A stretch of DNA of 64,000 bases from Casuarina equisetifolia (Eukaryota; Streptophyta; Magnoliopsida; Fagales; Casuarinaceae), in assembly GCA_028551475.1 (NCBI GenBank), contig CM052361.1, positions 19,223,274 to 19,287,273 of the forward strand, read 5' to 3'. A program made the position numbers and the translations under genes. Positions within the stretch are counted from its first letter, which is position 1; every line of letters starts with the position of its first letter. Below are positions 11,601-24,200 of this stretch, piece after piece. The notes under the pieces were generated by a model, which searched no databases, was not told the origin of the DNA, and saw only the letters and a program-made list of their open reading frames with translations.

Positions 11601-14600
11601 CTTAAGGTTAGTACTCATCCTCATTTCATGAACATAAAAGTCCAAGAAAGTGTCTGATAATGTGAACATCGGCCAAAGTGATGCATGAGTCACAGAGTCC
11701 TTAAATGCAAATGTTACTCAAAATCTACATAATTTCTCGAACTGTTATCAAAATGAGACTGTCTCAAGGTATTTGAATGCTTTATCTCGTAAAAACTAAT
11801 CCCTTATATCTTGCTTTGTACGAATATTAATGAAAAACGGAATTCATGAAGGCAGAAACTTTCTTTAGTAGTCTACATTAAATGTTTAACTGGACATTAA
11901 ACTCTTACAATAAGTTGCTTTGTACATTCAAATTAGAAAGTACAGCATGTTGATTTGTATCTCTGTGTCTCTTCCCATCCTGCAGTGACCCTCTCTTGAT
12001 CTCTTGATTGCAGTGACCTTCATGCCAGAAACTGTAGTGTTGTTGAGTTGCTCTGTTTATTATCTTACAATAGTCATATGGCTGCAATATTTCTTCTGGT
12101 TAGATATCTATCATATGTTTTCACTCTTTTGTCCAGAGAGATGCTAGAAGACAAAGGGCTCCGGTTCATGTTAGGAGCAATCGTTTCTACGATATGGAAG
12201 ATATTGTTATGCCATTACGTGAATACATTAACAACCCCATTGCTCGTGAGATCATTCACAATGGAGCAACATTCAGGTACTTCAGCCTAAACAACACTAA
12301 GCTCCTCTCTCTCTCTCTCTCTCTCTCTTTTCCCAGACTTTCTGGAAAGATAGTATAGTACAGGTTACTTTGCCGATATATGGACTAAGACGGGAGGGAG
12401 TAGTATTGTTCCACTTTCACAAACTTGACACTGCATGTATGTGGGTATGAAATTCTCTTTCATAGAAGTCAGTGGTAAATGTGGACTTCCTGGGATTAGT
12501 CAAGCAAACTGTAGTTCTTTCCTGACTGTAAATTTATGGAATTTTTTTGGTCTATACATGTCGTCATATATCTGGCTGACTGTTCTAATACACAGGTTGC
12601 AGGATTGACAAACAACTCTTATCTAGCAGAATCACATGAGGTCCGCCATTGTGTACAGAAGTATAAGATTCTTGGTGAATATGTGCTTAAAGTTGCCAAG
12701 GTGAAACAAATAGCTTTCCAAAAGTTGTGAACAATAACTAGTCATAATATTGTTTCTCTGATAGCTTTTCCTTATGGTTGCATATCATGGTAGATGCTTG
12801 TAAATCTTGCAGAAGAGGTTGGACAATATGTTATATGTTGGTCTCACTGAAGAACACAAAAAATCTGCAACAATGTTTGCAAATGTGGTTGGCGCACAGG
12901 TGATTACCCAGCATAGAGCATCAAATATAACCATGGGGAGCGTGACTGACAAGAAATCAGGTTAGTGCGGGGGTAAAATGATCCTTTTTTTTTTTTTTTT
13001 TTTAATGTCTTGCTGGTAGTAAAGTCACTGTCAAGTTGGAAAATTAACTATTATTATTATTATTTTGAGTGTTGGACTGCAGTAAAGGGCAGATTTGCAT
13101 CTTTGAAAATGTTGGTGTTATGGAATTTCAAACTTTGTTTGTTAGAAAGTTTATCTCTACTTAAAAGTCGATGTAAGAGTTGTGGGGTCTTTCCTCCTTA
13201 TAAGAGGATTCCAAATATGATTTGGGTAATGTGAGACTTTGCCATATCATTCTTAGCACTCCCCCTCGTAACCAATGAGGGCTGTGAGCTTCGTGCTGGG
13301 GGATATGTCTCTTTGCAAACCACTTTTGAACTGCTGCCTTCATATGAAGGGGTGCACCCTTTTAAACTTGGGCTTTGATATCATGTAAGAAAGTCCATTC
13401 TTACCAAAAGTTGATTCAAGAGTAGGGAGTCTTTTCTCTTTATAAAAAGGCTTCTCAAGTAGGATTTAAGCGATGTAAGGCTTTCTTGAACCGTTCTTAA
13501 CATATTTATTAGAAGAACTTGTCTGCCGTGCTGTTGATTTCTGGTGAAGAAGCTAGATATCATGATGTAAATGATCATTCTTCCCTGTATAGGCATTAAA
13601 GGAAGTTAATATAAGATGTGGATCTTAAAATTCTATAACTATGAGTTTTTAGTTGTCTTGTATGCATTTCTTTTAGATGTTCTTGTTTCTTTTGTTTTCC
13701 TTGTCTTATCTGATGTCGTTGCTTATTCTTTTATTCAAAGTAATATATTAAAGATATGAAGGGATTTTTCAGAAATTTTAAAAAAAAAAATCACTGAGTG
13801 TTGATAAAGTGTACAGGAGGATAGACGAGTCTATTAGGGCAGAAATAAAAACTGAGGCTTTTTCTAAAGTTGAAGAAAAATCTTTGTCATAGAGATCCAT
13901 AACATTCTTCTTTTGTGGTTGGCTTTAGTCAACATGTCATATTTTGTTGGTTTTGTAGGCATTATCATGTTGTTGTTCTGTACTTGTCCTATATTGCCTT
14001 GTATGTGGTGTTGTTGGAAAGTTCGAGTGTACTAATGAGGTTCATAATCCTGGCTGATTATTTCTATTGAGCACTCATTTTGTGTGCTTTTGGTACGTAA
14101 GTTTTGATGGGAAACTTCTATCCTTTTAAAGTTCCAAATTCTCTCTTTGTTGACTTTTGGGAAATCCTTTTACATTTCGTTTGAGGCCCCACGTAATTCC
14201 AAATCATACAGCCCTCTACACATACATTTGTAGTAGTGAAGCGTGCACTTATTTGTTGTTCATTGGCTTGTAAAATTCAGTTGAACTTCCCTTCAGTTTT
14301 TATTCATTTTGTGGTTGGACCATGATTTGGAGTTAATTGTTTTGGTGGCTCTCTTTCTAATGACTCAAAGTTTTATATGGATTGCTATCCCTTCATTTAC
14401 AGCCTGAAGATTTGGGCTGGATGCTCTAGGTTGGAATAAAGTGTAATTTCTATATCTTGTTGGACATTCCATGCTGGGATCTTTGTCTTGATTTTGGGGG
14501 ATGGGTTGTTTGTTTGAAAGTCTGGAGATGTAGAAATAATTGCTTTCAGTATTCTTCTGTTCGAATCTAAAGAATTCTTATAGGGCTTCAGTAGTTGTGA

Positions 14601-17179
14601 TATTAGCACAAGAGGGAGAGGTTCAATCTTGAATTAACTTTTGAAGAGTATATGGTAGTTTTTGCTTTTCCTGAATAAATCATATTTATCTCAAACCTGC
14701 TGTGGACTTCAAGCTAATCAAGTGGGAATTACACTTCATTTGTGTTTTGGAAATCCATAAGTATATTTTTGTTAATTTTGCAGATTCTCTGCAATCTTGA
14801 TTGCATGCGTTTCATGTTCTTCTTTGAATAAATGTGCCTATTAACTCCTGTAAGAGTTGAAAAGTTTTCAAAGTAATATCTAAATTTAATGAACTTTTCT
14901 TGCAGCATACTGTGTATAATATCTATATTTTCATTCCTAATTCAATTATTAGAGGATTGAATTTAGATGGTCATAGATAATGTTTAATTAAATTTCTCCC
15001 CTTGTGCTACAGAACAGAGTTCTTTGTTCTTGGACTCTGGGCCAGAAGATAATGACCATCAGGTTAGCAGCAGAACACCTTTGCCTGTTGTTAAATGAAA
15101 TGCTTGGTGGTCGGATCTCAATTATAATAAGTTTCTGACTGAACTTGTGCTTGCATATAGAATGGCAACCTTGACCGAAATGCGAGCCAGGTTGCTTCAA
15201 TGGATAATGATGATGCAACAAACGGGAATGTAAGTCCTTTTGCGTGACATCCACAAATCAAGATGTAATCATATACTCTTTCACTGAGATTCTTTCGTCC
15301 ATCATATTAGATAACGGTGGAAGAACTCACAAGAGCTTATGAAGTTTGCATCTCTAGTCTGAGGAAGGAACAAGCACGTCGACGCACTGCTTCTCTGAAG
15401 AGAATTTCCCCTGTGAATTTCTCAAAGGAGGTATATGGTCTGTTTGATGATTCGCCAGTGTTGGGTACATTATAGCTAAAATAGAACTCGCACTAATGTG
15501 TTTGAATTTTCCTTTAAAAATAATTTCTATTTTGCTATTCTTCTTTTCCAAATGATCAGAAGGGATGGTGAAAAGCAGTAAAACTTAAATATGTGGTTTC
15601 TGTCATTAACTGCACCACTTGTTGAATTTCTGACTTTTATGCTTTCGACCTTGGTCATTCTGTCTGCATTGTGTGTTTCAGATTATTGCTTTCTCCATAT
15701 GCACCAACACAATGAGCTTGTTTATACTTTATTATTTTCTATTTCTACTCAGTCTTTATCATCCTTTTTCTGTTTGTAGCCTTTTGCTTAAATATGGATG
15801 ACTTTGTGTACTGGATGGTTCAACTTGCCTCTTGTAGCATAGTGAAGTTTTCAAAATGATTTAGAGGTTAACAGATCAGCTTTGCCTTTGTTGTCTACGT
15901 GGTGGAAGAGAGATGCCACTTCATTTTATTGAAATTTATGCATTTGAGCTGTTTGTTTTTATTTTTATGTTTGAGAAGGAAGTGGCGAACTTCTATTTTC
16001 TATGTTTTTTAGATCAACAGAACGCTTATGGGCAAAGCTAGATTACTCACAACACATTGAGTCAACACTACGAGAGTTGGATATGACAAAAAGCCAAAAA
16101 AGAGTTCCAAATTAACTTTTTTCAAAGGGAGTGAAGTTTCTGCTTGTATGACGTTTTAACCAGTTTTGTGTGAAGAGCACGACTATTTGACTTTCTCTAT
16201 GATGTTTATTAGATTTCCGGCCCAAAAGTAACAGTATTTGCCTCCGGCCTTTCTGTCATTCCAAATTTTGGGATTTTTGTTTAGTCCAAATAAAAATTCT
16301 GCTTTATTTGTTTATTTATGCCAACTATATATGTGATGTTAAACTCTTTTAGGTATTTGGTTTTTTGTACACTTGCTTTTTTGCTGCATTTTAGTATTGA
16401 AGCCAGCCACACTCTCTAATTTATCAATTAACTTCTTCATATTAATCTACTCTTCTACAAAATTTTGATGTATGTGTCAGGATATAACTGTAAACATATC
16501 TGTACCGATTTCTAGAGGGGAAAGGAGAGGAATATCAATTTTTTTTAGTTCTAATATGTACTCTTCTTGTCTCAAGGATTACACCTTGCGTGGCCTTTGC
16601 CTAATGGAAGACTAATTTTACTTGCTTCATTGGTGTTGGGAGTACTGTGGCTAACAGTTGCTGGGTTTAAAAATTGGTTGTTTGTATCTTCTATTGGTAG
16701 CTTTTTGACCCTTTAAATGCTACAGGCACGTCTTCAGGTTCCTGAAGATGCTCTCCAGCTGATAAGATCACTTAATGACCTTGATTTGGAGCTCTACAAG
16801 TATGCTCAAGAGATTTTTACGAAGCAACACAAGCATACCATGGAGAAGCTTGTAAACGTAGTAAGCCCACTGTCGAGAGCTTCTCTTTGATCCGTGATGT
16901 TTTCCTTGTTGGCTTGTGTTATATATTGATATAGAATCTGCATCTAATTTCTTAAGATGTAAAGGACCCATTTCTGCCCATTACCTTGATCTAAGTGGCA
17001 CTGTATGTTTTAATTAATTTAACAACTGTCGTAAATTGCAGGATTGGTCGGAGCGCATTTTTAACAAGTCATATGATGCAGTGGCTTGCAGAATGTTGTT
17101 ACTAGCTACGAGCATTGCCCTTCTTCTTATTCTCTTTCTTTTTGTAAATGCAAGAAGAACATCAAAAGTTAAGATATAA
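8626..17179 (+). CDS. TPST: Tyrosylprotein sulfotransferase (plant TPST)
   Basis: Twelve exons: 8626-8683, 9133-9310, 9401-9472, 10116-10404, 12137-12276, 12596-12700, 12813-12960, 15013-15062, 15161-15229, 15311-15430, 16726-16857 and 17042-17179 (TAA). The encoded protein is about 499 residues, like the Arabidopsis enzyme (about 500). It has an N-terminal hydrophobic segment (LPMIWVLVSILVS), a PAPS-binding motif HVPRTGG at about 67-73, and a second cofactor motif RNPVDRVFSTYEF at about 134-146. Further conserved blocks are VAGLTNNSYLAESHEVRHC and MLYVGLTEEHK. A single C-terminal membrane helix (LLLATSIALLLILFLFV) precedes a basic tail ending RRTSKVKI. Family knowledge: plant TPST sulfates tyrosines of secreted peptides (PSK, PSY, RGF) in the Golgi and is anchored by its C terminus. 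Oddity: exon 5 ends ACA TTC AG, while exon 6 opens in frame GTT GCA GGA, so one base is missing at the junction. The start ATG follows stops upstream and leads into the signal-like segment. Confidence 0.92.
12303..12328. repeat. (CT)n microsatellite in TPST intron 5
   Basis: An uninterrupted CT dinucleotide run of about 26 bp, starting some 25 bases after the exon 5 donor. Confidence 0.95.
13140..13502 (-). mobile_element. TRIM (miniature LTR retrotransposon) in TPST intron 7
   Basis: Two direct repeats of exactly 119 bp each, 13140-13258 and 13384-13502, both TG...CA, flank a 125-bp interior. By eye they are roughly two thirds identical; shared blocks include AGAAAG, AAAAGT, AAGAG and TTATAA. 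Read on the minus strand, the right repeat is followed at once by TGATATCAAAGC. This matches 10 of 12 bases of the initiator-Met-tRNA primer-binding site TGGTATCAGAGC. The other repeat is preceded by GAGGGGGAG, a polypurine tract. LTR-PBS-PPT-LTR without coding capacity in 363 bp is the definition of a TRIM. Flanks TTGTT and TATTT do not match, so no target duplication remains and the insertion is old. It lies antisense to the gene and does not touch exons. Confidence 0.82.
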
Positions 17180-18704
17180 ATCTTATTTGTCACAAGATGT
17201 ATGCTCGACGGGCTTTAGAAAAATGAGGTTTAGTGACCATATTAGTTAGCCATCCTGCGACATATATATCACAAATTCAGCCCAAGTCAGCAATTTTGGC
17301 TTTTGCTTTTCACCACTGCTCGACTGATGTATGCAGAGGACGGTTGACCAAAACCTGCACATCAATGCTCTGGATTGGAGTAGTTATTTTTTAACATATC
17401 ATGCTGAAATGTCGTGTTTGATGCCAGCTTTTGCATTTCTAACCGTTAAGCATCTTGGACTGGAAAACATAATCTTGGTTTAGTGCCTCTTTTCCTTTAA
17501 TATTGGGCTAATGGTTGGCCGGTGAAATTAATCTAATGCTAATTCTCTTGGATCCATAAAAGTCTAAACGCTTGCAAATGGTAGTGATAATAGTAAAGTC
17601 AAAGGATGGGGCTCATTAGCAGTTTCAGAACCTGCTACATTGTCCAAACTAGAAGTCACGCTGGCTGGTATGTTGCCAAATCGTAGTAGGTTGTGGTGAA
17701 TGCACAAGCCAACAGATTTCAGTAAGCTACTGTTCTTTCTAAGCTTTTCTGAAGGCATCTGCTGCGGTTTCTATAGCACTTGTCTGGTTTTCTTATTGCC
17801 AACGGTACGGTGTAAAAGACAAGTGTTGAGGCCACTAACCTTGGGGGAGAAATGGTCAAAAAGTGCTCCCTCTGCCTCCTTGATCTGGTCCCAGTTTTAT
17901 GTCTCTGTTTCCATGGGAGACCATGTTATTTCTACAGTTATAAAGGGAAATCAGAAGTGTAATAGAGATTCGGTATCTTCAATACTGCGGGGGAGACGGG
18001 AAGTGTGTTGTCCCGGAATAAAGAAAGGAAATAAAATGCAAATGGAACGGCCCTCCGCGTTCTTACCATGTGGGATGTGAGTCCCATCGTATATACATTC
18101 CAAGAGGATATTGAGTGTCTGTGGGTAAATCTGGATCCAATCTAGTTGTCGTATCCTTGACTCCACATGTATTTATAAGTTAAAAAATGTGAGGACCAAG
18201 ATGCTGGCCAAGCAAAATACTACCAGCATGTGAATATCCAACTAAATCGTTATGACCCATCTCTAGACAATGATTTCGGCTCTTCCCCCAACTGTCGGTG
18301 ATCTCTCAAATCACGCCGCACTAAGCATTGTTAAATCTGAATTAAGACCCACATGCATTCGCCGAACCCACATGATTTCTAACGTCTCTATGAATCAACC
18401 TCTAACTTGATTGAGTGAGCCACCACCTACTTTTCGCACCACTATATCACCTCCACCTTAGGAAACATAAAATCTCAACTCTAATTTTCAGGTCCCATCA
18501 TTATAATAATAGTAAAAAATAATGTAAATCTCAAGAAATTTTTACTCCCATGGTCAAAGTAGTTGTAGCATGGATCATAAGTCAGTAGGGCCCGATGTAT
18601 TAGGCTTTATTTTTTTGTATCAGAAAGGTAAGTAGGACGGTTTGACTATATAAAAAACCTGATTATTTCTCCCATTGGGTTGAGATTCAAATACTAAGCC
18701 GAGA

Positions 18705-18722
18705 GTGTGTGTGTGTGTGTTG
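18705..18722. repeat. (GT)n microsatellite
   Basis: GT dinucleotide run of about 18 bp in the TPST-GATA spacer. Confidence 0.9.
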
Positions 18723-19253
18723 AAAAATAGAAAATTGACTATAAACATGCTTTTTTGTTTCTTACTATGCATATAATCAATCATTCAATCATCTCTTTGA
18801 AAACGATTTTACTTATCTAAGTTTAAAATGGAATCAAATCAAACCTATTATTTATGATCATAAATATGGATTCTTGAAATGCTATCTCATGCATTTGAAA
18901 GGTCACAAAGGTTTTGAAACCGATTTTCCCTGTTTTCCACAAATTAGATTCTCAAGGGTATTTATTGTGTGGGTACAAAGAATCGATGGCGTTATGTAAA
19001 GCGATCCAATTTATTCAATTTCAATTGCGCGTAATATATACGTGCAAAAGATAAGTTATCTTTTCCTCAAAAGAATTAATAAGAAATACCATTATTATTT
19101 TCTTTTTGTAAACCCGATGTGCGCTGATTAAAGACGGAGCACCCATCAGCACTAATGCGGCCGCCTCCATTGAAACTTTACTCCTTTACGGAAAACCTAA
19201 TATTCCAATCTCAGACACTCACCCACAGATTCAGCTTAATCAAACCCATTTTC

Positions 19254-19278
19254 TTCTCTCTCTCTCTCTCTCTCTCTA
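19254..19278. repeat. (CT)n microsatellite, probable GATA leader
   Basis: About 12 CT units, 1.05 kb upstream of the GATA start codon. CT/GA tracts near plant transcription starts are common. Whether this one is transcribed is inference. Confidence 0.85.
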
Positions 19279-20326
19279 TCGTTCTCTTACTTCTCAACGG
19301 ACTTCGCAATGTCGGCGACCTCAGCTCACTACAGAATGAGGTCTTCTTGTTGTTAGCTTCAAACACTTTCAGTGAAGTGAAAGCAAAAAGTGACATCTGG
19401 AACATCTGCTCTCTCTCGCTAGGGTTCTCCACTGAAGTTCTACTCGTTTCATCATGGTCTCGCTTGAGATTTAGGGCCTTTCGAGGTTTGCCACGGCCTT
19501 TACACCTCCATTGTCTCTCATTTCGTCTGAGCCTCGGTTTATTGTTTTAGTTGTGCATTTTCCTTTTACTTTTCCTTATGTTTGTTTCACTATTACCTAG
19601 AGGGAATGTGAACCTTTTCTACTTGGTTTTGTGCTCATTTTGCGAAAGGAAAGTCGTTCTGTGAGCTTAAGAGAGTGCAGGTTTAGTTAAAGAGGAGAGG
19701 GAGAAAAAAAAATCTTCGAATGAAGAGGCATCATTTTCCTGCATTTTCTCACCAACCAAACGCCGCTGAGTTCGTTCTTCCCCTGTTTTCCATGTTACTC
19801 TCCCTATTACTGTTTTTTCTGCCCGTTCACTTGCCTCTGCTTACAATAGAATTATAAAAGTTAGTCAGCTATGGGAAAAAGAAGACGTTGCTGATTTTTC
19901 GGAAGAGCACGTGAAAATATGTCGTCATATTGACCTTAATAGCGAATTAAGAAATATGAGAATATTCTCGTACTTTCCTTTACCTGTCCTTCTCCGGGAA
20001 AGTTTCTGATTATGAGAGATTTAGGACAGAAATTAATTTACTAGATTTTATTACCATAAAGCGTTTCGGTTCGTTTGATAAGGGTGACTCCATATTAATC
20101 TAATCCGCGAGATAACCTTTTCCTTTTTATTTGAGTTTTGGCCATTTGCTAATTTTCGGAGTAAATTATTTTTAACAGTAGTGTAGTTAGCACCTTTTCT
20201 CCTTTTTGAGTTTTTTAGTGTACAAGCGTTTCTTGTGCAAGAATACGTGAGTGAAATTGAATAACGTTTCTTTTTGTTTCTTGTTCTTTGGAACAATCAT
20301 ATTCTACTAGGCAGAGTATCTATAAA

Positions 20327-22600
20327 ATGATTGGTTCTTCACTTCCGAACGAGAATTTCAATGGCATCTCTGATGATTGCTTTGATGATCTCTTCAAATT
20401 CTTTGATTTCCCGTTGGAGGATGTGGATGGGAATGTGGGAGGTGATGATTGGAATGCCAAATTACAGTTGCTTGAACCTCCATCGCTCGATGTTCTGACG
20501 AGTTTTTCTGATAGCATTTGCAATAATGCGACAAGAGTTCCTGAAAATTCTCCTTCTCAGGTGACTTATTTTTCGTTTTAGATTGAGCAATGCAACTTAT
20601 GCCCCAATTATGGCTTTCATAAGTACACAATACTTGTTGATTGCTCATGCGAGTTGCTGGATTTTTTCGCTTGGTGTCTCGTTTATTTTATTCAAGCAGT
20701 TGTAAATATTTTTACTGGCTTTCTTTTTGGCGCATGAGCACTAAAGTTTTTTGCACGAACTTCCTAGGGAGTTAAAGCTGCACTCACGGTATTGATAGAT
20801 AAGTAATTTATCACTTCTCGACATGTAAGCTTGTGTTAAACTTGTCAAGTACTTAGGAGCTGAGAGTATATGAGAACATTGAATCATAGGTTGAGATAGA
20901 TGAGCACGCATTACTGCTAACGTCAAGGCCTTGTTTGTTGGACCTTGGTATCTGTACTTGTGTGTACTTGGGGTTATAGACTCCAAAGACATGATGCAGG
21001 GCCTATGCTATAGAGCTTCTTTAGTCTTGTGGCATTTAAATATTTGGGAGCTTTAAATTTTAAGCTGCAAAGCCAATTTGGGTCTTTATCACTTCATTGC
21101 AGTTCTGTGTACAATAGGCCTAGTTTATATGCTTGGACTTGCCTGCCTGCCATATGGCTGTTTTCCATCTAACTGGTGAAACTTCAGTCCTGGAACATGT
21201 AAACATGCTTGGCAAGGTGAAGCATGTGGTTTTTGGAAGAGTAGAGGACCTTCTCAAGGACATTATCTTTATCTATATGGTTATTACTCGGTTACAGTTT
21301 TTTTCAACACCAAGAGCCAATTTCTCGAGGAAGTTCCCTTGAGAAGAGACTATGTAATACAACAGACTAATCATTAATACACCTTGTATTACTTTAGTTT
21401 GGAACATATGTAGCGTAAGGATTTAATGAAGCTTTGGGTTTATCCATCTGAAGAGAAGTACATGAAACTGGTACAATATGCATATGGGAGATACACAGCA
21501 GTGTATATTTCCTTACTACGGAGAATTAGTGACTTTGAAGGCTTTGTTTTATGTTTTATGTACTATATATGTCCATTTGGCATACAGAAGTAATTAGAAG
21601 CTAAGAAATTTAAAGAGATTGCATGATGAACCAATTAAACATTTGTCACAGTTCATATATTTGACAAAACAGTTTATTATTAATCAGTTTGACTATTGCT
21701 TGATACAGTTGATAAAACTGCTGATATTGAATCTCTCTATATGCATACCGTATTGAATCTGTATGCATTTATTAGATGTTTCAAGATAGAAGATTTTATT
21801 TCTTTTTGCGTTGTTAATCTTGTTTGAATTAGTGAACATTTGAGCAAGTGTTTTCTTGAAAATTGCAACAAACTTCTCCTTCCTGTCATCTCAACGCTTT
21901 TTGTTGATCCGGTCTTCAGTACGGTGAAACTTCTGTGAAAAGAGAGCTGCCAATCGCTGCTGGAGGTGCTGCCAGTGGAAGGGCTCCCCTTCTGAAAGCT
22001 TCTGATGGAACAGTTTTGCGTGTCTTCCAGACGTCCAGTCCAGTTTCTGTTCTTGAAAGCAGCAGCTCTTGCTCTGCTGAAAATCCCACAACCTTTGATC
22101 CCAAAATCATCATTCCAGTGAAGCGTGCTAGAAGCAAGCGCCAACGCCCATTAAACTTCAATCGGCAATTCATCTTTCCTTGGGCTGCTTTTGAACCTGG
22201 TTCAGAAACTGATCTCAGTGAAAGAGCATCAAACTCTTCGAAAAGAAAACTGAGGAAGAAAAAGAACCTGGCACTGCTCTCAGGTGCCTCAGAGATGAAG
22301 AACTATTCCTCGCAAGGAGAGGGTGCACCTAGAAAATGCATGCACTGCGAGGTGACAGAGACCCCCCAGTGGAGGGAAGGACCAATGGGCCCGAAGACAC
22401 TTTGCAATGCATGTGGAGTTCGTTACAGGTCTGGGCGCCTCTATCCAGAGTACCGTCCAGCAGCAAGTCCCACCTTTGTCGCATCACTGCACTCTAACTG
22501 CCATAAGAAGGTCATTGAGATGAGAAACAGTGGCAGCCTGAGGACAAGAATGGGTGACGTGGGAACTTTATCATCGCCTGCTGGACTATCAAATGGATAG
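20327..22600 (+). CDS. GATA-type zinc finger transcription factor, subfamily A (GATA8/11-like)
   Basis: Two exons, 20327-20560 and 21920-22600, join in phase 0 to give 304 residues ending in TAG. The N terminus MIGSSLP with an acidic stretch ([20 protein letters not shown]) is typical of GATA8/11-type proteins, as is [13 protein letters not shown] at about 117-129. A basic stretch [10 protein letters not shown] at about 146-155 is a likely nuclear signal. The single type IV zinc finger is C218-x2-C221-x18-C240-x2-C243, with [19 protein letters not shown], then [20 protein letters not shown]. Family knowledge: such factors bind WGATAR sites in the nucleus and often link light or hormone cues to transcription. 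The start is the first ATG after an in-frame run from the leader and matches the family N terminus. The intron is 1.36 kb. The exact orthologue is not resolved. Confidence 0.93.
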
Positions 22601-24200
22601 CTACTTTTCAGGTCATACATGAAATGATAACCGTACTGCTAGTAGGAAGCACCGGTGTTCTCGATTCTCATCGCTATTATTAATATTTGATTAATTTGTT
22701 CTCTGTACATTAACTAAATAAGATGTAGGGGACTTGACTGCCGTCTGTTTTCTATTGGGGAAAAGCGAAGGCAACGAGTTTTGAATCAGGTGCACTAATA
22801 GAGGGCGAAATAGCTATCGCCAGACAATAGGGCCTAAGGTCGTAATAGCAAGCATTCAGTTACCAACTTGATCTTCTCCGGTTCATTTGTGGCTACGTAC
22901 AGTAAGAAACATTTTGTAACATTCCCCTAGCCGCAAGATTTCTCAACCCCAAAACAATCACTTGCGAGGGTTAGACTGGAAACCCAAACAAGGTGAGTTG
23001 TGCCGAGATACCGCGAACTTCCCATCGATTTAGCTGTCATCTGTGTTTTTCCTCTTCCGTATCTTTAGTAGAGATTGTGTAGGGTGTAAGCATGCAACTC
23101 GACAGCAGCCAGGCAACCCAAGTATGGGCGGTGCAACACATCGATTAACCACCGGCAATTTGGTCTCGAGCCGTTCGAATTGGTATCTACTTTTCTAGAA
23201 GAAAAAAGAAAAGGAAAGAAAAAAAGAAAAAAGAAAAAGGATTTATGACATTGCCTTGATTAAGTTCGAAATCTGAAGAAGGTATAAAGTCTTTCAAAAC
23301 TGAACTAGCCAATTGCTATCCTCTCTCCCTTGGAGTTCTCTCGGATTTTCCTGAATATTAGCTTTTCGAGCAGGGTGGCCTCCTTAGGTTTTCATTCACA
23401 AAATGCTTGCTTGCAACCGTCTGCCTGTCCTTTAAAAGAAGGGACCGATTCCTACAATTAGCGTTTTGGTGAACCCTTCACAAGCGTTCATGCAACCAAT
23501 GCCATGGCTCTTATAGAGTACTTTCTTGCCCCTAAAACAATTACCGATGCCTGCAGCGTCCTACCTGACTTGTTACAAAACGACACACATGTAGCTTATA
23601 CATGAAAGACACCACCTGCCTACTGCACGCATAGTCCCATTTGTTGTGATGAAGACAGAGCATAAATGTTAGGATTGCCTCAAAAGTCTTGTCTACCACC
23701 GTGACTATTCCACGATCATGTGACCGCCGGGTCATACCTTTGGTATTGATTCAATATCATATCATTTGGTGTTACTACTAACACGCCTCCCTTCCCGGAG
23801 CAAACCTTGCCCCCTAAGTCGCACTTAGGGAACCTCCGTTGCAACACTTCTTAAGTCTTCCCAAGTGGCCTCCTTTGTTTGTAGCCCACACCAATAGACT
23901 ATTAGCTTATTTTGTAAGCTCGTGTAATGTGAGCTTATATCAATGAGCATAAACTAATTCTTTTATAAAGGTATATTGATGTAAATTATATTTGTCTAGT
24001 TGTCTAAGACAAATTTTGACCTTAATTATAAATATAGTACTAGCCAATATGGGTCTAAGTGTACCTTATAGAATTGTAATGAGTTGGGACTATTTGGTTT
24101 AGTACATTATTTGTTATACCAACTAAGTCTCTCCTCTAACTTGTTATATGTGCATTGGGGTTCGTATATATGAAATCAGGCTTACTATAAAGGCATAATG
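22601..24200. other. Spacer downstream of the GATA gene
   Basis: Contains the GATA 3' UTR and a purine-rich tract at about 23200-23240. From 23760 there is sequence with the feel of old retroelement debris, but no identifiable domain. No gene seen. Confidence 0.5.

Larger units (their letters stand above)
17180..20326. other. Spacer and GATA gene 5' leader
   Basis: No coding sequence recognised. It contains the TPST 3' UTR, a (GT)n run at 18705-18722 and a (CT)n run at 19254-19278. The part from about 19.2 kb onward probably includes the promoter and 5' leader of the GATA gene, because CT runs are typical of plant leaders; the transcription start cannot be placed from sequence alone. Confidence 0.55.

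Noticed and set aside
13135-13507. Target-site duplication around the TRIM
   Set aside because: The five bases on each side are TTGTT and TATTT; agreement is no better than chance in AT-rich DNA.
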